Source: Streptomyces liliiviolaceus (lineage in GTDB: Bacteria; Actinomycetota; Actinomycetes; Streptomycetales; Streptomycetaceae). Taken from it: a stretch of DNA of 64,000 bases. The notes under the pieces are model-generated. The model had not been told where the DNA came from. It saw nothing but the letters and a program-made list of their open reading frames with translations, and did not search any database. A program made the translations under genes and the position numbers. Positions 33,542-42,257 of this stretch are shown piece by piece; within the stretch, counting starts at the first letter, position 1, and the number at the start of each line of letters is the position of its first letter. The stretch is from the NCBI RefSeq assembly GCF_018070025.1, contig NZ_JAGPYQ010000001.1, forward strand, positions 5,704,001 through 5,768,000. The letters are read 5' to 3'.

Positions 33542-34060
33542 GTGGAACGGATCTTGGTGGTGGGTGTCACGGGTGCGGGCAAGTCCACGCTCGCCCGGGC
33601 GGTGGGCGAGCGCTTGGACCTGCCCTATTACGAGATGGACGCGCTGTATTTCACGGGCCCCGGCTGGGCCGCCAACGACACCTTGACCGAGGAGGTCGCA
33701 CGGCTCACGTCCGAACCCCGCTGGATCGTCGACTCGCTCGGCTATCCGGAGGTCCGGGATCTGCTCTGGGACCGGGCGGACACCGTCCTGTGGCTCGACT
33801 ACGGGAAGCGCGTGGTCATGCCCCGGGTCCTTCGCCGCTCCGTCAGGCGCACCGTCACCCGTGAGAGTCTCTTCGGCGGCAACAGGGAGACCTGGGCGGG
33901 CTGGCTGAGCAAGGAGCACCCGGCCTGGTGGGCCTGGTCCCAACACGCGGGCCGACGCCAGGAGATCGAACGCCGGACGCGCGATCCCCGTTTCGCCCCT
34001 CTCGACACGCGACGGTTCTCCCGCCCCCGCGACACCGCGGCGTGGCTGGCGTCCGTGTGA
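33542..34060 (+). CDS. P-loop NTPase, adenylate kinase-like (FlaR/topology-modulation type)
   Basis: 172-residue small nucleotide-binding protein. Walker A is GVTGAGKST (residues 8-16) at the extreme N terminus. LPYYEMDALYFTGPGW follows, then the hydrophobic Walker B-like strand DTVLWLDYG near residue 80, and an arginine-rich lid (RVLRRSVRRTVTRESLFGG). The set matches uncharacterised kinases related to adenylate/shikimate kinase. TATAGG at 33528-33533 lies 8 nt before GTG 33542 without a ribosome site, suggesting a leaderless mRNA. Substrate unknown. Confidence 0.82.
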   Translation: MERILVVGVTGAGKSTLARAVGERLDLPYYEMDALYFTGPGWAANDTLTEEVARLTSEPRWIVDSLGYPEVRDLLWDRADTVLWLDYGKRVVMPRVLRRSVRRTVTRESLFGGNRETWAGWLSKEHPAWWAWSQHAGRRQEIERRTRDPRFAPLDTRRFSRPRDTAAWLASV

Positions 34061-34221
34061 TCCGACCGGAGCGGCCCGACGCGGCGGGGCAGAGCGGGGC
34101 GAGGCGGGGGATGGCGAGACGCACCCCGCCCGGGGCGCCTTCCGGCTCACCGACCGCTCACAGAACCACCTCCGCACGGCCGAGCGCAACCACCGCGACA
34201 GCATCGAAACAACACCGGTGA

Positions 34222-34237
34222 ATTGAAACCGTTCAAT
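34222..34237. promoter_or_regulatory. Upstream TGAA-N4-TTCA operator
   Basis: ATTGAA-ACCG-TTCAAT is a perfect 6-bp inverted repeat. Its core TGAA-N4-TTCA is shared with the site at 34356-34367, 132 bp away. The pair could be bridged by one repressor, as LacI-family proteins do. Confidence 0.6.
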
Positions 34238-34317
34238 CGTCGGTGCATCGAAAGCATCAGGCCCCTCCGGAGCGGCGACCGCATCCGACGCCCCGTCAAG
34301 AATGTGTTGCACGCTCA

Positions 34318-34346
34318 TTGACCCTCGCCCCGTGCGCCCCTACGTT
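34318..34346 (+). promoter_or_regulatory. Promoter of the alpha-L-rhamnosidase gene
   Basis: TTGACC (34318-34323) and TACGTT (34341-34346) are spaced exactly 17 bp apart, matching a housekeeping-sigma promoter. Transcription should begin near 34353, immediately before the second operator. The leader would be about 38 nt with AGGAG before the GTG start. Confidence 0.65.
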
Positions 34347-34355
34347 CACCCGCAG

Positions 34356-34367
34356 TGAATCGATTCA
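34356..34367. promoter_or_regulatory. Downstream TGAATCGATTCA operator
   Basis: A perfect 12-bp palindrome placed at about +4 of the predicted transcript. Its TGAA-N4-TTCA core and central CG are typical of LacI-family operators at carbohydrate genes. No LacI-type gene is adjacent, so the regulator would act in trans. Confidence 0.65.
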
Positions 34368-34390
34368 TCCTTCCTACCTGAGGAGCCGCA

Positions 34391-37300
34391 GTGATCAGCA
34401 GGAGGAACATTCTGGCGGGTACGGCGGCGGCGATGGCCGTCACGGCGACCGCCGCCGGCGCCGGATCCGCCCTGGCCGCCACCGCGTCCGCACCGGCCGG
34501 GGCAGGCGCCCGTCGCAGCGCCCTGCGCGTCACCGCGCCGACCGTCGAGTACGTGCGACACCCCCTCGGTATCGACGCACAACACCCCCGGCTGAGCTGG
34601 CCGATGGCCTCGGACGAGCCGGGCGCGCGCCAGAGCGCCTACCGGATACGCGTGGCCTCCAGCGCCTCACGGCTGCCGGAGCCGGATGTCTGGGACAGCG
34701 GAAAGGTCGTGTCCGAGGAGTCCGTCCTCGTCCCGTACGCGGGCCCGCGACTCAAGCCGCGCACCCGCTACTTCTGGTCCGTACGCGTGTGGGACGCGAA
34801 CGGCGGCGCCTCCGACTGGAGCGAGCCCTCGTGGTGGGAGACCGGCCTTCTCGACGCCGCGCAGTGGACCGCGAAATGGGTCTCCGCTCCCCCGGTCCTC
34901 ACCGACGCGCCGACGCTCGAAGGCAGCTCCTGGATCTGGTTCCCCGAAGGCGATCCCGCCAACAGCGCCCCGGCGGTCACCCGTTGGTTCCGCCGCACCC
35001 TCGATCTCCCCGACACGGTCACGGCGGCGACGCTGGCCATCAGCGCGGACAACGTGTACACCGTCTCCGTCAACGGCACCGAGGTGGCCCGCACCGATCT
35101 GGAGACGGACCACGACGGCTGGCGCCGCCCCGCCGTGGTCGAGGTCCTGGCCCAGCTGCGTACGGGGAAGAACGTCCTCGCGGTGTCGGCGACCAACGCG
35201 TCCGAGGGGCCCGCGGGGCTGGTCGCGACCCTGACCCTCCACACGGCGTCCGGTGAGCAGCGGATCGTCACCGACGACTCCTGGAGATCGACCGACAAGG
35301 AGCCCGCCGCCGGCTGGCGCGACACCGACTTCGACGACAGCGCCTGGCCTGCGGCGAAGGAGGCCGCGGCCTGGGGAGGCGGGCCGTGGGGGAAGGTCGT
35401 CCCCGCGTCGTACGCGGCCAACCAGCTGCGGCACGAGTTCACGCTCCCGCGCAAGAAGGTGGCACGCGCCCGGCTGTACGCGACGGCCCTCGGCGTCTAC
35501 GAGGCCCATCTCAACGGCCGCCGTGTGGGCCGCGACCAGCTCGCGCCCGGCTGGACCGACTACCGCGAACGCGTCCACTACCAGACCTACGACGTCACCT
35601 CGCTCGTGCGGTCCGGCGCCAACGCCATCGGCGCTTATGTGGGACCGGGCTGGTACGCGGGCAACGTCGGCATGTTCGGGCCGCACCAGTACGGCGAACG
35701 CCCGGCGCTGCTGGCCCAGTTGGAGGTCGAGTACACGGACGGGACACGTGAGAGCGTCATCTCGGACAGCACTTGGCGGGCCGCGTCCGGGCCGATCGTC
35801 GCCGCCGACCTGCTGAGCGGCGAGACGTACGACGCGCGCAAGGAGACCGCCGGCTGGACCTCGCCCGGCTTCGACGACGGGGCCTGGCTCGACGCGGTGC
35901 GCACCGCCGCCGACGCCGCTCCGCCCCGGATCGAGGCCCAGGTGGACGGCGCGGTCCGGGTCGCCAAGGAACTCGCGGTCCGGAAGGTGACCCAGCCCAA
36001 GCCGGGTGTGTTCGTCTTCGACCTGGGCCAGAACATGGTCGGTTCGGTACGGCTGCGGGTGTCGGGCGCGGCCGGCACGACCGTGCGCCTGCGGCATGCC
36101 GAGGTGCTCAACCCGGACGGCACCCTGTACACGGCGAACCTGCGGACCGCCGCGGCGACCGACACGTACACGCTCAAGGGCGGTGGGCGGGAGACGTACG
36201 AGCCTCGGTTCACCTTCCACGGGTTCCGCTATGTCGAGGTGACCGGGTATCCGGGCACTCCGGCGGCGGGAGACCTCACCGGCCGGGTGATGCACACGTC
36301 GGCGCCCTTCACGTTCGACTTCGAGACCGACGTCCCGATGCTCAACACCCTGCACAGCAACATCACCTGGGGGCAGCGCGGCAACTTCCTCTCCGTCCCG
36401 ACGGACACACCCGCGCGTGACGAACGCCTGGGCTGGACGGGTGACATCAACGTCTTCGCGCCGACGGCCGCCTACACGATGGAGTCCGCGCGGTTCCTGA
36501 CCAAGTGGCTCGTGGACCTGCGCGACGGGCAGACCGCGGAGGGCGCATTCACCGACGTGGCACCCATGGTGGGCACGGTCGGCAACGGTGTGGCGGGCTG
36601 GGGCGACGCGGGTGTCACGGTCCCCTGGTCGCTGTACCAGGCGTACGGCGACCGGCAGGTCCTGGAGGACGCGTGGTCCTCCGTACAGGCCTGGCTGAAG
36701 TACCTGGAGAAGAACAGCAGCGGGCTGCTGCGGCCGGCCGCCGGCTACGGCGACTGGCTGAACGTCGAGGACGAGACGCCCAAGGACGTCATCGCCACCG
36801 CCTACTTCGCCCACAGCGCCGACCTCGCGGCCCGTATCGCGAAGGAACTCGGCAAGGACCCCGCCCCCTACACCGATCTCTTCGGGCGCGTACGCGCGGC
36901 GTTCCAGAAGGCCTACGTCACCGCCGAGGGCCGGCTGAAGGGCGACACGCAGACGGCGTACGTGCTGGCCCTGTCGATGGACCTGCTGCCGGACGGGCTG
37001 CGGACGGCGGCGGCCGACCGGCTCGTCGCGCTGATCGAGGCGAGGGACTGGCATCTGTCGACGGGCTTCCTCGGTACGCCCCGGCTGCTGCCCGTGCTCA
37101 CCGAGACCGGGCACACCGATGTGGCCCACCGGCTGCTCGCGCAGCGTTCCTATCCCAGCTGGGGCTATCAGATCGACAAGGGCTCCACCACGATGTGGGA
37201 GCACTGGGACTCCATCCGGCCCGACGGCAGCTTCGAGGACCCGGGCATGAACTCCTTCAACCACTACGCCTACGGGTCGGTGGGCGAGTGGATGTACACG

Positions 37301-37609
37301 AACATCGCCGGTATCGCGGCGGGCCGGCCCGGCTACCGCGAGGTCGTCGTCCGGCCGCGGCCGGGCGGGGGCGTCACCTCAGCCCGCGCCACGTTCGCCT
37401 CGGTCCGCGGTCCCGTCTCCACCCAGTGGCGGCTGCGGTCCGGCACGTTCGTCCTGACGTGCTCCGTGCCGCCCAACACCACCGCCGAGGTGTGGATCCC
37501 CGCGGACGCTCCGGACGAGGTCACCCACACCACCGCGGCCTTCCTGCGCAGTGAGGACGGCTGCGCGGTGTACCGGGTCGGTTCCGGCACCCACCGCTTC
37601 AGCGCGTAG
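34391..37609 (+). CDS. Secreted alpha-L-rhamnosidase (GH78)
   Basis: 1072-residue exported glycosidase that removes terminal L-rhamnose from plant glycosides and polysaccharides. A Tat signal (ISRRNILAGTAAAMAVTATA) is followed by an N-terminal fibronectin-like domain (SWPMASDEPGARQSAYRIRV), then the rhamnosidase N and CBM67-like domains (residues 170-560). The (alpha/alpha)6 catalytic domain runs from about 640 to 980, and a C-terminal beta domain follows. The GH78 acidic motif DERLGWTGDINVF and the later MWEHWDSI segment are present. GTG 34391 follows AGGAG by 5 nt. It has its own promoter with paired operators and a terminator, so it is a single-gene unit induced by its sugar. Confidence 0.95.
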   Translation: MISRRNILAGTAAAMAVTATAAGAGSALAATASAPAGAGARRSALRVTAPTVEYVRHPLGIDAQHPRLSWPMASDEPGARQSAYRIRVASSASRLPEPDVWDSGKVVSEESVLVPYAGPRLKPRTRYFWSVRVWDANGGASDWSEPSWWETGLLDAAQWTAKWVSAPPVLTDAPTLEGSSWIWFPEGDPANSAPAVTRWFRRTLDLPDTVTAATLAISADNVYTVSVNGTEVARTDLETDHDGWRRPAVVEVLAQLRTGKNVLAVSATNASEGPAGLVATLTLHTASGEQRIVTDDSWRSTDKEPAAGWRDTDFDDSAWPAAKEAAAWGGGPWGKVVPASYAANQLRHEFTLPRKKVARARLYATALGVYEAHLNGRRVGRDQLAPGWTDYRERVHYQTYDVTSLVRSGANAIGAYVGPGWYAGNVGMFGPHQYGERPALLAQLEVEYTDGTRESVISDSTWRAASGPIVAADLLSGETYDARKETAGWTSPGFDDGAWLDAVRTAADAAPPRIEAQVDGAVRVAKELAVRKVTQPKPGVFVFDLGQNMVGSVRLRVSGAAGTTVRLRHAEVLNPDGTLYTANLRTAAATDTYTLKGGGRETYEPRFTFHGFRYVEVTGYPGTPAAGDLTGRVMHTSAPFTFDFETDVPMLNTLHSNITWGQRGNFLSVPTDTPARDERLGWTGDINVFAPTAAYTMESARFLTKWLVDLRDGQTAEGAFTDVAPMVGTVGNGVAGWGDAGVTVPWSLYQAYGDRQVLEDAWSSVQAWLKYLEKNSSGLLRPAAGYGDWLNVEDETPKDVIATAYFAHSADLAARIAKELGKDPAPYTDLFGRVRAAFQKAYVTAEGRLKGDTQTAYVLALSMDLLPDGLRTAAADRLVALIEARDWHLSTGFLGTPRLLPVLTETGHTDVAHRLLAQRSYPSWGYQIDKGSTTMWEHWDSIRPDGSFEDPGMNSFNHYAYGSVGEWMYTNIAGIAAGRPGYREVVVRPRPGGGVTSARATFASVRGPVSTQWRLRSGTFVLTCSVPPNTTAEVWIPADAPDEVTHTTAAFLRSEDGCAVYRVGSGTHRFSA

Positions 37610-37619
37610 CCCGGCCGTC

Positions 37620-37657
37620 ACGCGGCGGCGTCCAACACACCGTGGACGCCGCCGCGT
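37620..37657 (+). terminator. Rhamnosidase terminator hairpin
   Basis: ACGCGGCGGCGTCC and GGACGCCGCCGCGT form a perfect 14-bp stem with a 10-nt loop, 11 bp after the stop codon. Confidence 0.85.
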
Positions 37658-37704
37658 TGGCGGGGCTCCGCGGAAGCGCGGTGGCCTGCCCATAAGGTGC
37701 TCGC

Positions 37705-38820
37705 ATGTCTGCCTCGTTGAGTTACGCCAGATCCCGCGCCGCGCTGCGCGCATCGGCGCGTATTTCCGTCGAGCTGCTGCTGGTTCTGGTGATGACCGCG
37801 GTGGCTCTCTGGCTTCTCGGCCAGATGTGGTCCGTGGTCTGGCCACTCATAGTGGGTCTTCTGCTGACCACACTGACCTGGCCCGTGGCCCGCTTCCTGC
37901 GCCGGCGCGGGTGGCCCCCCGCCCTGGCGGCCTCCTTGGTGACCGTGCTGTTCCTGGTGCTAGCCGCCGCGGTGGTCGCGCTGATCGCGGTTCCGGTGGC
38001 CTCCCAGTCCGGGGAGTTGACCGACAGGATCGTGGACGGCGTGCACAAGGTCCGTGACTGGGCCGCCGGACCGCCGCTGAACGTCGAGGACGCCCAGATC
38101 TCGGGTGCCGTGGACAGTGCGGTCGAGCGTTTCCAGAAGAGCGCCGGGAGTGTGGTCGGCACGGTCGTCTCGGGCGTGAGCGCCGTGGTCGACGGTCTGG
38201 TCACCGCCGTCCTGGCGCTGTTCCTGATGTTCTTCTTCCTCAAGGACGGCCCGCGGTTCCTGCCATGGCTCGCCCGTCAGCTGCCCGGCCGGCTCGCCGT
38301 CGACGTCCCGACCGTGGCCTCGCGCACCTGGGACACCCTGGGATCGTTCGTACGGTCACAGGCGGCGGTCGGTCTGCTCGACGCGGTCTTCATCGGGATC
38401 GGCCTGTGGGTCGTGGGCGTGCCGCTGGTGCTCCCGCTGGCGGTGCTGACCTTCGTCTCGGCGTTCGTGCCGATCGTGGGCGCCCTGTTCGCCGGCTTCG
38501 TCGCGGTGCTCATCGCCCTGGTCTCGAACGGGCTGACGGACGCGCTGATCGTGCTGGCGATCATCCTCGCCGTGCAGCAGTTGGAGGGGAACGTCTTCCA
38601 GCCCATGATCCAGAGCCGTGGGCTCGGACTGCACGCGGCGGTGATCCTGCTGGCGGTGACGCTCGGCGGCAGTCTGGCGGGCGTGGTGGGCAGCCTGCTC
38701 GCCGTCCCGGTCGCCGCGATGATCGCCGTGTTCTGGAACTACCTGCGCGAGCAGCTCAGCGAGCCACCGGAGGAACCGGACACCCAGGAACCGCAGACCG
38801 ACGGCGCCGTCCCCTCCTGA
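37705..38820 (+). CDS. AI-2E/PerM family transporter-like membrane protein
   Basis: 371-residue polytopic membrane protein of the AI-2E exporter/PerM family. Two N-terminal spans (SVELLLVLVMTAVALWLLG and LIVGLLLTTLTWPVARFL) are followed by a third and an extracytoplasmic loop around residues 110-165. Five more spans cluster in the C-terminal half, with the family's conserved FVPIVGALFAG and QQLEGNVFQPMIQSR. Members export signals, ions or small solutes; the real substrate cannot be told. TAAGGT lies 6 nt before the ATG and no ribosome site is visible, suggesting a leaderless mRNA. The C-terminal tail is acidic. Confidence 0.9.
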   Translation: MSASLSYARSRAALRASARISVELLLVLVMTAVALWLLGQMWSVVWPLIVGLLLTTLTWPVARFLRRRGWPPALAASLVTVLFLVLAAAVVALIAVPVASQSGELTDRIVDGVHKVRDWAAGPPLNVEDAQISGAVDSAVERFQKSAGSVVGTVVSGVSAVVDGLVTAVLALFLMFFFLKDGPRFLPWLARQLPGRLAVDVPTVASRTWDTLGSFVRSQAAVGLLDAVFIGIGLWVVGVPLVLPLAVLTFVSAFVPIVGALFAGFVAVLIALVSNGLTDALIVLAIILAVQQLEGNVFQPMIQSRGLGLHAAVILLAVTLGGSLAGVVGSLLAVPVAAMIAVFWNYLREQLSEPPEEPDTQEPQTDGAVPS

Positions 38821-38874
38821 GGGGCCCGGACCCACGGCCCGGCCGGTCCCTGCCGCGGGCCTGGGCCGGGCCGC

Positions 38875-39906
38875 CTACGGGTTCAGTACGACCTTGCCGG
38901 CGACGGTGCCGGATTCGGCCAGGCGCAGGGCCTCGGCGGCCTGGACGAGCGGGAGTTGGGCGGCGATCCGGGCCGTGACCTCCCCGCGCCGGTACGCAGC
39001 GAAGACCTGGGCGAGGTCTGCGCGCAGCCGGGCACGGAACCGGTTCCTGGCCAGGGCCCGACCGGCCCAGACATTGAAGAAGTAGGCGCGGCGGCGGTTG
39101 GGCAGGGTGTTCCACAGCCACACCCGGCCGAGCAGCTTGAACACCGGCCACTGCTTGGAGCCCTCGTCGTCCCGGGTGGAGGCGCTGCCGTAGGCGACGA
39201 GCGTCCCGCCGGGTGCGAGGAGGCGCCAGGAGTCGACGACGCCCCGTCCGCCGATGTGGTCGAAGACGGCGTCCACCCCGCCGGGGGCGAGTTGCCTGAC
39301 ACGCGCGGCGACATCCTCCGTGCGGTAGTCGACGGGGACGACGCCCTGGGCGAGGAGCGCCTCGTGGTGGCGCGCGGACGCCGTGCCGATCACCTTCACG
39401 CCCGCGGCCCGGGCGAGCTGGACGAGGACCGAGCCGACGCCGCCGTTGGCCCCGTGCACCAGGATGGTCCGGCCCGCGCGGACGCGTGCCTTGCGGTGGA
39501 GCATCTGCCAGGCGGTGATGCCGTTGACCACCAGGGTCTCCGCCTGCGCCGCGCCGATCCCGTCGGGCACCTCCATCACGTCGGCCGCGTCGACGAGGAC
39601 GTGGGTGGACCAGCCGCCGACCTTCAGCAGGGCCGCCACGCGGGTGCCGGCCAGGCCCGGCTCGACGCCCTCGCCCGTGGCCAGCACCGTCCCGACCAGG
39701 TCGTAGCCGGGCACGAAGGGGAACGGCGGCTGGTCGTAGTAGCGGCCCCGGCGCATCTGCTGTTCGGCGAAGGAGACCCCGGTCGCCTCCATCCGGATCA
39801 GGACCTGGCCGGGACCCGCGACGGGGACGGCTCCGCGCCTGATCTGAAGTCCCTCCGGAGCCACCTTGCCCGGCAGGACGACCTCGACGAGTCCTTCGGC
39901 GTTCAT
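38875..39906 (-). CDS. Zinc-type alcohol dehydrogenase/quinone oxidoreductase family (MDR)
   Basis: 343-residue medium-chain reductase. The GroES-like domain starts at residue 1 (GLVEVVLPGKVAPEGLQIRRG), and the NADPH motif ILVHGANGGVGSVLVQLARAAG is near residue 145. There is no cysteine-rich structural zinc lobe, as in quinone oxidoreductases. It reduces quinones, enones or aldehydes with NADPH. ATG 39906 has GGAGG five bases upstream and is preferred over ATG 39918. It is divergent from a TetR regulator with a dyad between them, the usual arrangement for stress-induced reductases. Confidence 0.9.
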   Translation of the reverse strand: MNAEGLVEVVLPGKVAPEGLQIRRGAVPVAGPGQVLIRMEATGVSFAEQQMRRGRYYDQPPFPFVPGYDLVGTVLATGEGVEPGLAGTRVAALLKVGGWSTHVLVDAADVMEVPDGIGAAQAETLVVNGITAWQMLHRKARVRAGRTILVHGANGGVGSVLVQLARAAGVKVIGTASARHHEALLAQGVVPVDYRTEDVAARVRQLAPGGVDAVFDHIGGRGVVDSWRLLAPGGTLVAYGSASTRDDEGSKQWPVFKLLGRVWLWNTLPNRRRAYFFNVWAGRALARNRFRARLRADLAQVFAAYRRGEVTARIAAQLPLVQAAEALRLAESGTVAGKVVLNP

Positions 39907-39975
39907 GACGACCTCCATCGCATCGCACTCGACTGCACCGCACCGCGCTGCACTCGGTTGAGTGATTCTCGCGTT

Positions 39976-39992
39976 CGTTAGAAGTTGTAACG
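39976..39992. promoter_or_regulatory. TetR operator candidate
   Basis: CGTTA-N7-TAACG is a perfect dyad in the AT-rich centre of the 181-bp divergent gap, flanked by GCGTT/AACGC half-sites. Related TTAG/CTAA sequences recur to 40035. Likely bound by the adjacent TetR protein. Confidence 0.55.
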
Positions 39993-40087
39993 CAAACAGA
40001 TGGATAGAGTCAATAACGTTGGTGATAGCCTCTAACTAAATACGATGCGCAGACACAGCTGGAGACAGAGACGGAAGGCGGTAGGCC

Positions 40088-40744
40088 ATGACGGACACGG
40101 GCACCGGGACCCCGCGCGAGCGCTACCGCGCCCAGGTGCGCGCGGAGGTCAAGGCGCACGCCTGGGAACAGCTCGCCGCGGCGGGGGCCTCCGCGCTCTC
40201 CCTCAACGCGATCGCCAAGCGGATGGGCATGAGCGGACCCGCGCTCTACCGGTACTTCGCCAACCGCGACGAACTGATCACCGAGCTGATCCGGGACGCG
40301 TACCGCAGCCTCGCCGACACCTTCCGTGCGACCGCCGCCGCCGGCCCCGACGTGTCCGCGCTGGCGCACGCCCTGCGCGACTGGGCCCTTCAGGACCCGC
40401 ACCGCTACTTCCTCGTCTACGGCACGCCCGTGCCCGGCTACCACGCGCCCGACGACGTCACCGGGATCGTGCGCGAGATCATGGAGACCCTGCTCGACGC
40501 CTGCGTCGCTCTGCCGTCGGACTCCCCGGCCACGCCCTTCGGTTCACACCTCGAAGAGCACCGGCGATGGGCGGGCGACCACCCCGCCGAGCCCGCGGCC
40601 CTGCACCGGGCGCTGACCTTCTGGACCCGGCTGCACGGCCTGCTGTCCCTGGAACTCGCGGGCCACTTCACCGGCATGGAGTTCGACCCCGCGCTGTTCT
40701 TCGCGGCCGAACTCGACGAGCTGACCAAGGTGTCGGCGCGCTGA
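40088..40744 (+). CDS. TetR/AcrR family transcriptional regulator (WHG-domain type)
   Basis: 218-residue repressor. The N-terminal helix-turn-helix is ALSLNAIAKRMGMSGPALYRYFANRDELI (residues 37-65). The C-terminal ligand domain contains HRYFLVYGTPVPGYHAPDD, characteristic of the TetR C-terminal WHG group. It is divergent from the quinone oxidoreductase gene and shares a 181-bp control region with it, so it probably represses that gene and itself. The ATG follows GGCGGTAGGCC; the ligand is unknown. Confidence 0.9.
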   Translation: MTDTGTGTPRERYRAQVRAEVKAHAWEQLAAAGASALSLNAIAKRMGMSGPALYRYFANRDELITELIRDAYRSLADTFRATAAAGPDVSALAHALRDWALQDPHRYFLVYGTPVPGYHAPDDVTGIVREIMETLLDACVALPSDSPATPFGSHLEEHRRWAGDHPAEPAALHRALTFWTRLHGLLSLELAGHFTGMEFDPALFFAAELDELTKVSAR

Positions 40745-40828
40745 CCCCGGAAGGTCTGCCCGTTCGGGCAGGCGCGTGTGCCTCCGCGCCTCGTGATACC
40801 CACGGGGCGGCACGTTAATCTCGTGCGC

Positions 40829-40897
40829 GTGAGCATCATGACCACAGCGATCGCCGCGGAACTCGGCGCGGCGCAGGGGGAGTTCGCCGGTGATTGA
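40829..40897 (+). CDS. Short leader ORF overlapping the M23 peptidase start
   Basis: 22-codon ORF (VSIMTTAIAAELGAAQGEFA...) in a different frame from the peptidase. TAATCT at 40816-40821 lies 7 nt before its GTG, so the transcript would begin at this codon. Its stop lies 8 bp inside the peptidase gene, which begins at GTG 40890. This layout would couple translation of the peptidase to the leader peptide. It is too short to judge as a protein; the arrangement is the evidence. Confidence 0.45.
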   Translation: MSIMTTAIAAELGAAQGEFAGD

Positions 40898-42122
40898 CGG
40901 CCGGTTGGACGAAACGGGGACGGCCGGGACCCGCACGGCGCCGGCCGGCGGGAGCGAGGCCGAGGACACGGTCGGGGAAGCGGCAGAACCAGCAGTCGGA
41001 GCAGAAGCCGGAGAAGCGGACGGGGAAGCGGTCGCAGAAGTGGCCGCGGAGCCGGTCGAGGAGCCACGGAAACAGAAACCCAAGCGTGCTCGTCGCGGCC
41101 CCGGGCCGTTCACCCTGCTCGTCCTGCCGGGACTGGTGGCCCTGATCGGGGTGGCCGGCTTCCTGGCCTACAACGGCGGTCTCGACGACGCCTGGCCCCA
41201 GGGTCCCGGCCCCGAACAGACCGCCAAGACCAACGTGGACGCCTCGTACATCCCGTGGCTCCGCAAGGCCGTCGCGGACTGCACGGTCGTCAAGCCGTCG
41301 GTGCTCGCCGCCCAGATCGACCGGCTCTCCGGCTGGAGCAACGACACGGGAGAGCTGTCGGGCGAGAAGGGCATCGCCGCGTTCACGGACGCCCAGTGGA
41401 AGAAGTGGGGCAAGGACGACGACGGCAACGGCCGCTCCTCCCCCCGCGATCCGGCGGACGCCATGATGGCGCTCGGCCGGCAGGACTGCTCCCTCGCCGA
41501 GAAGGTGACCGACCTCAGGACCGAGGGAACCGTCAGCGGGGACCTGGTGAACCTCACCCTCGCCGCGTACGCCTCGGGTACGGACGCCGTGGTGAAGGCG
41601 GGACGCGTGCCGGCCGACGCGGAGGCCTACATCGACGAGGTGAAGTCGCTGTCCTCGCGCTACAAGTCGGTCGACCGGGAGAGTTCCGGCGGCGCCGTGA
41701 ACCAGGTGCCGGGCGCCGTACTGGCCGCGCCGGTCGGCAACCTCACCGTCACCTCGCCCTTCGGATCGCGCGAACACCCGCTGACCGGCGTGACGAAACT
41801 GCACACGGGGGTCGACTTCGCCTCGCCCCAGGGGGCGCAGGTCTCCGCCGCGTCGAAGGGCCAGGTCGTGTTCGCGGCGATGACCAAGGCGTACGGCAAC
41901 CGCGTGGTGATCGACCACGGGACCATCGACGGCAAGCGGCTGGAGACGACGTACAGCCATCTGCTGGCCCTCCAGGTGTCCGTCGGCCAGGCGGTGGAGG
42001 TCGGGACGCCGGTCGGGCTGGTCGGCTCGACCGGTCTGTCCACCGGCCCCCATCTGCACTTCGAGGTGGTTCTCGACGGGTTCTACACCGATCCCCTGCC
42101 GTGGCTCAGGCCCAGCACCTGA
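40890..42122 (+). CDS. M23 (LytM) family metallopeptidase, membrane anchored
   Basis: 410-residue cell-wall peptidase. An acidic N-terminal cytoplasmic region (about 70 residues, rich in Glu/Ala) ends in a basic patch, followed by one membrane span (FTLLVLPGLVALIGVAGFLAY). A helical region leads to the C-terminal LytM domain (residues 285-405). Zinc ligands are visible in TKLHTGVDFASP and in the final GPHLHFEV, with TTYSHL between. It should cleave peptide cross-links or muropeptides outside the membrane. GTG 40890 follows GGGGGAG. It overlaps a short leader ORF. Confidence 0.9.
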   Translation: MIDGRLDETGTAGTRTAPAGGSEAEDTVGEAAEPAVGAEAGEADGEAVAEVAAEPVEEPRKQKPKRARRGPGPFTLLVLPGLVALIGVAGFLAYNGGLDDAWPQGPGPEQTAKTNVDASYIPWLRKAVADCTVVKPSVLAAQIDRLSGWSNDTGELSGEKGIAAFTDAQWKKWGKDDDGNGRSSPRDPADAMMALGRQDCSLAEKVTDLRTEGTVSGDLVNLTLAAYASGTDAVVKAGRVPADAEAYIDEVKSLSSRYKSVDRESSGGAVNQVPGAVLAAPVGNLTVTSPFGSREHPLTGVTKLHTGVDFASPQGAQVSAASKGQVVFAAMTKAYGNRVVIDHGTIDGKRLETTYSHLLALQVSVGQAVEVGTPVGLVGSTGLSTGPHLHFEVVLDGFYTDPLPWLRPST

Positions 42123-42167
42123 GCCGGCCCGGTTCGGCGGGGGTGCCTCCTCGGCTCCCCCGCTGTC

Positions 42168-42199
42168 CTTCGTCCTGAGTACGCGTACCCAGGACGAAG
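42168..42199. terminator. Long dyad after the M23 peptidase
   Basis: CTTCGTCCTG and CAGGACGAAG pair perfectly, enclosing GTACGCGTAC, itself palindromic. It lies 46 bp after the peptidase stop. Most likely a terminator, though the nested palindrome could also be an operator for the next gene. Confidence 0.6.
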
Positions 42200-42257
42200 C
42201 CGTGCCTCCGCCGGACCATGAGGACGGATTCGCGTTCCACGTCCTGGGGGAGGACTC

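Noticed and set aside
33184..33588. 134-codon minus-strand frame before the P-loop gene
   Set aside because: It overlaps the start of the P-loop protein antisense, is Pro/Ser/Gly-rich and shows no ribosome site or domain. A plus-strand frame at 33221-33532 was rejected for the same reasons.
34667..37264. 865-codon minus-strand frame opposite the rhamnosidase
   Set aside because: Shadow of the GH78 gene with no start context or domain.
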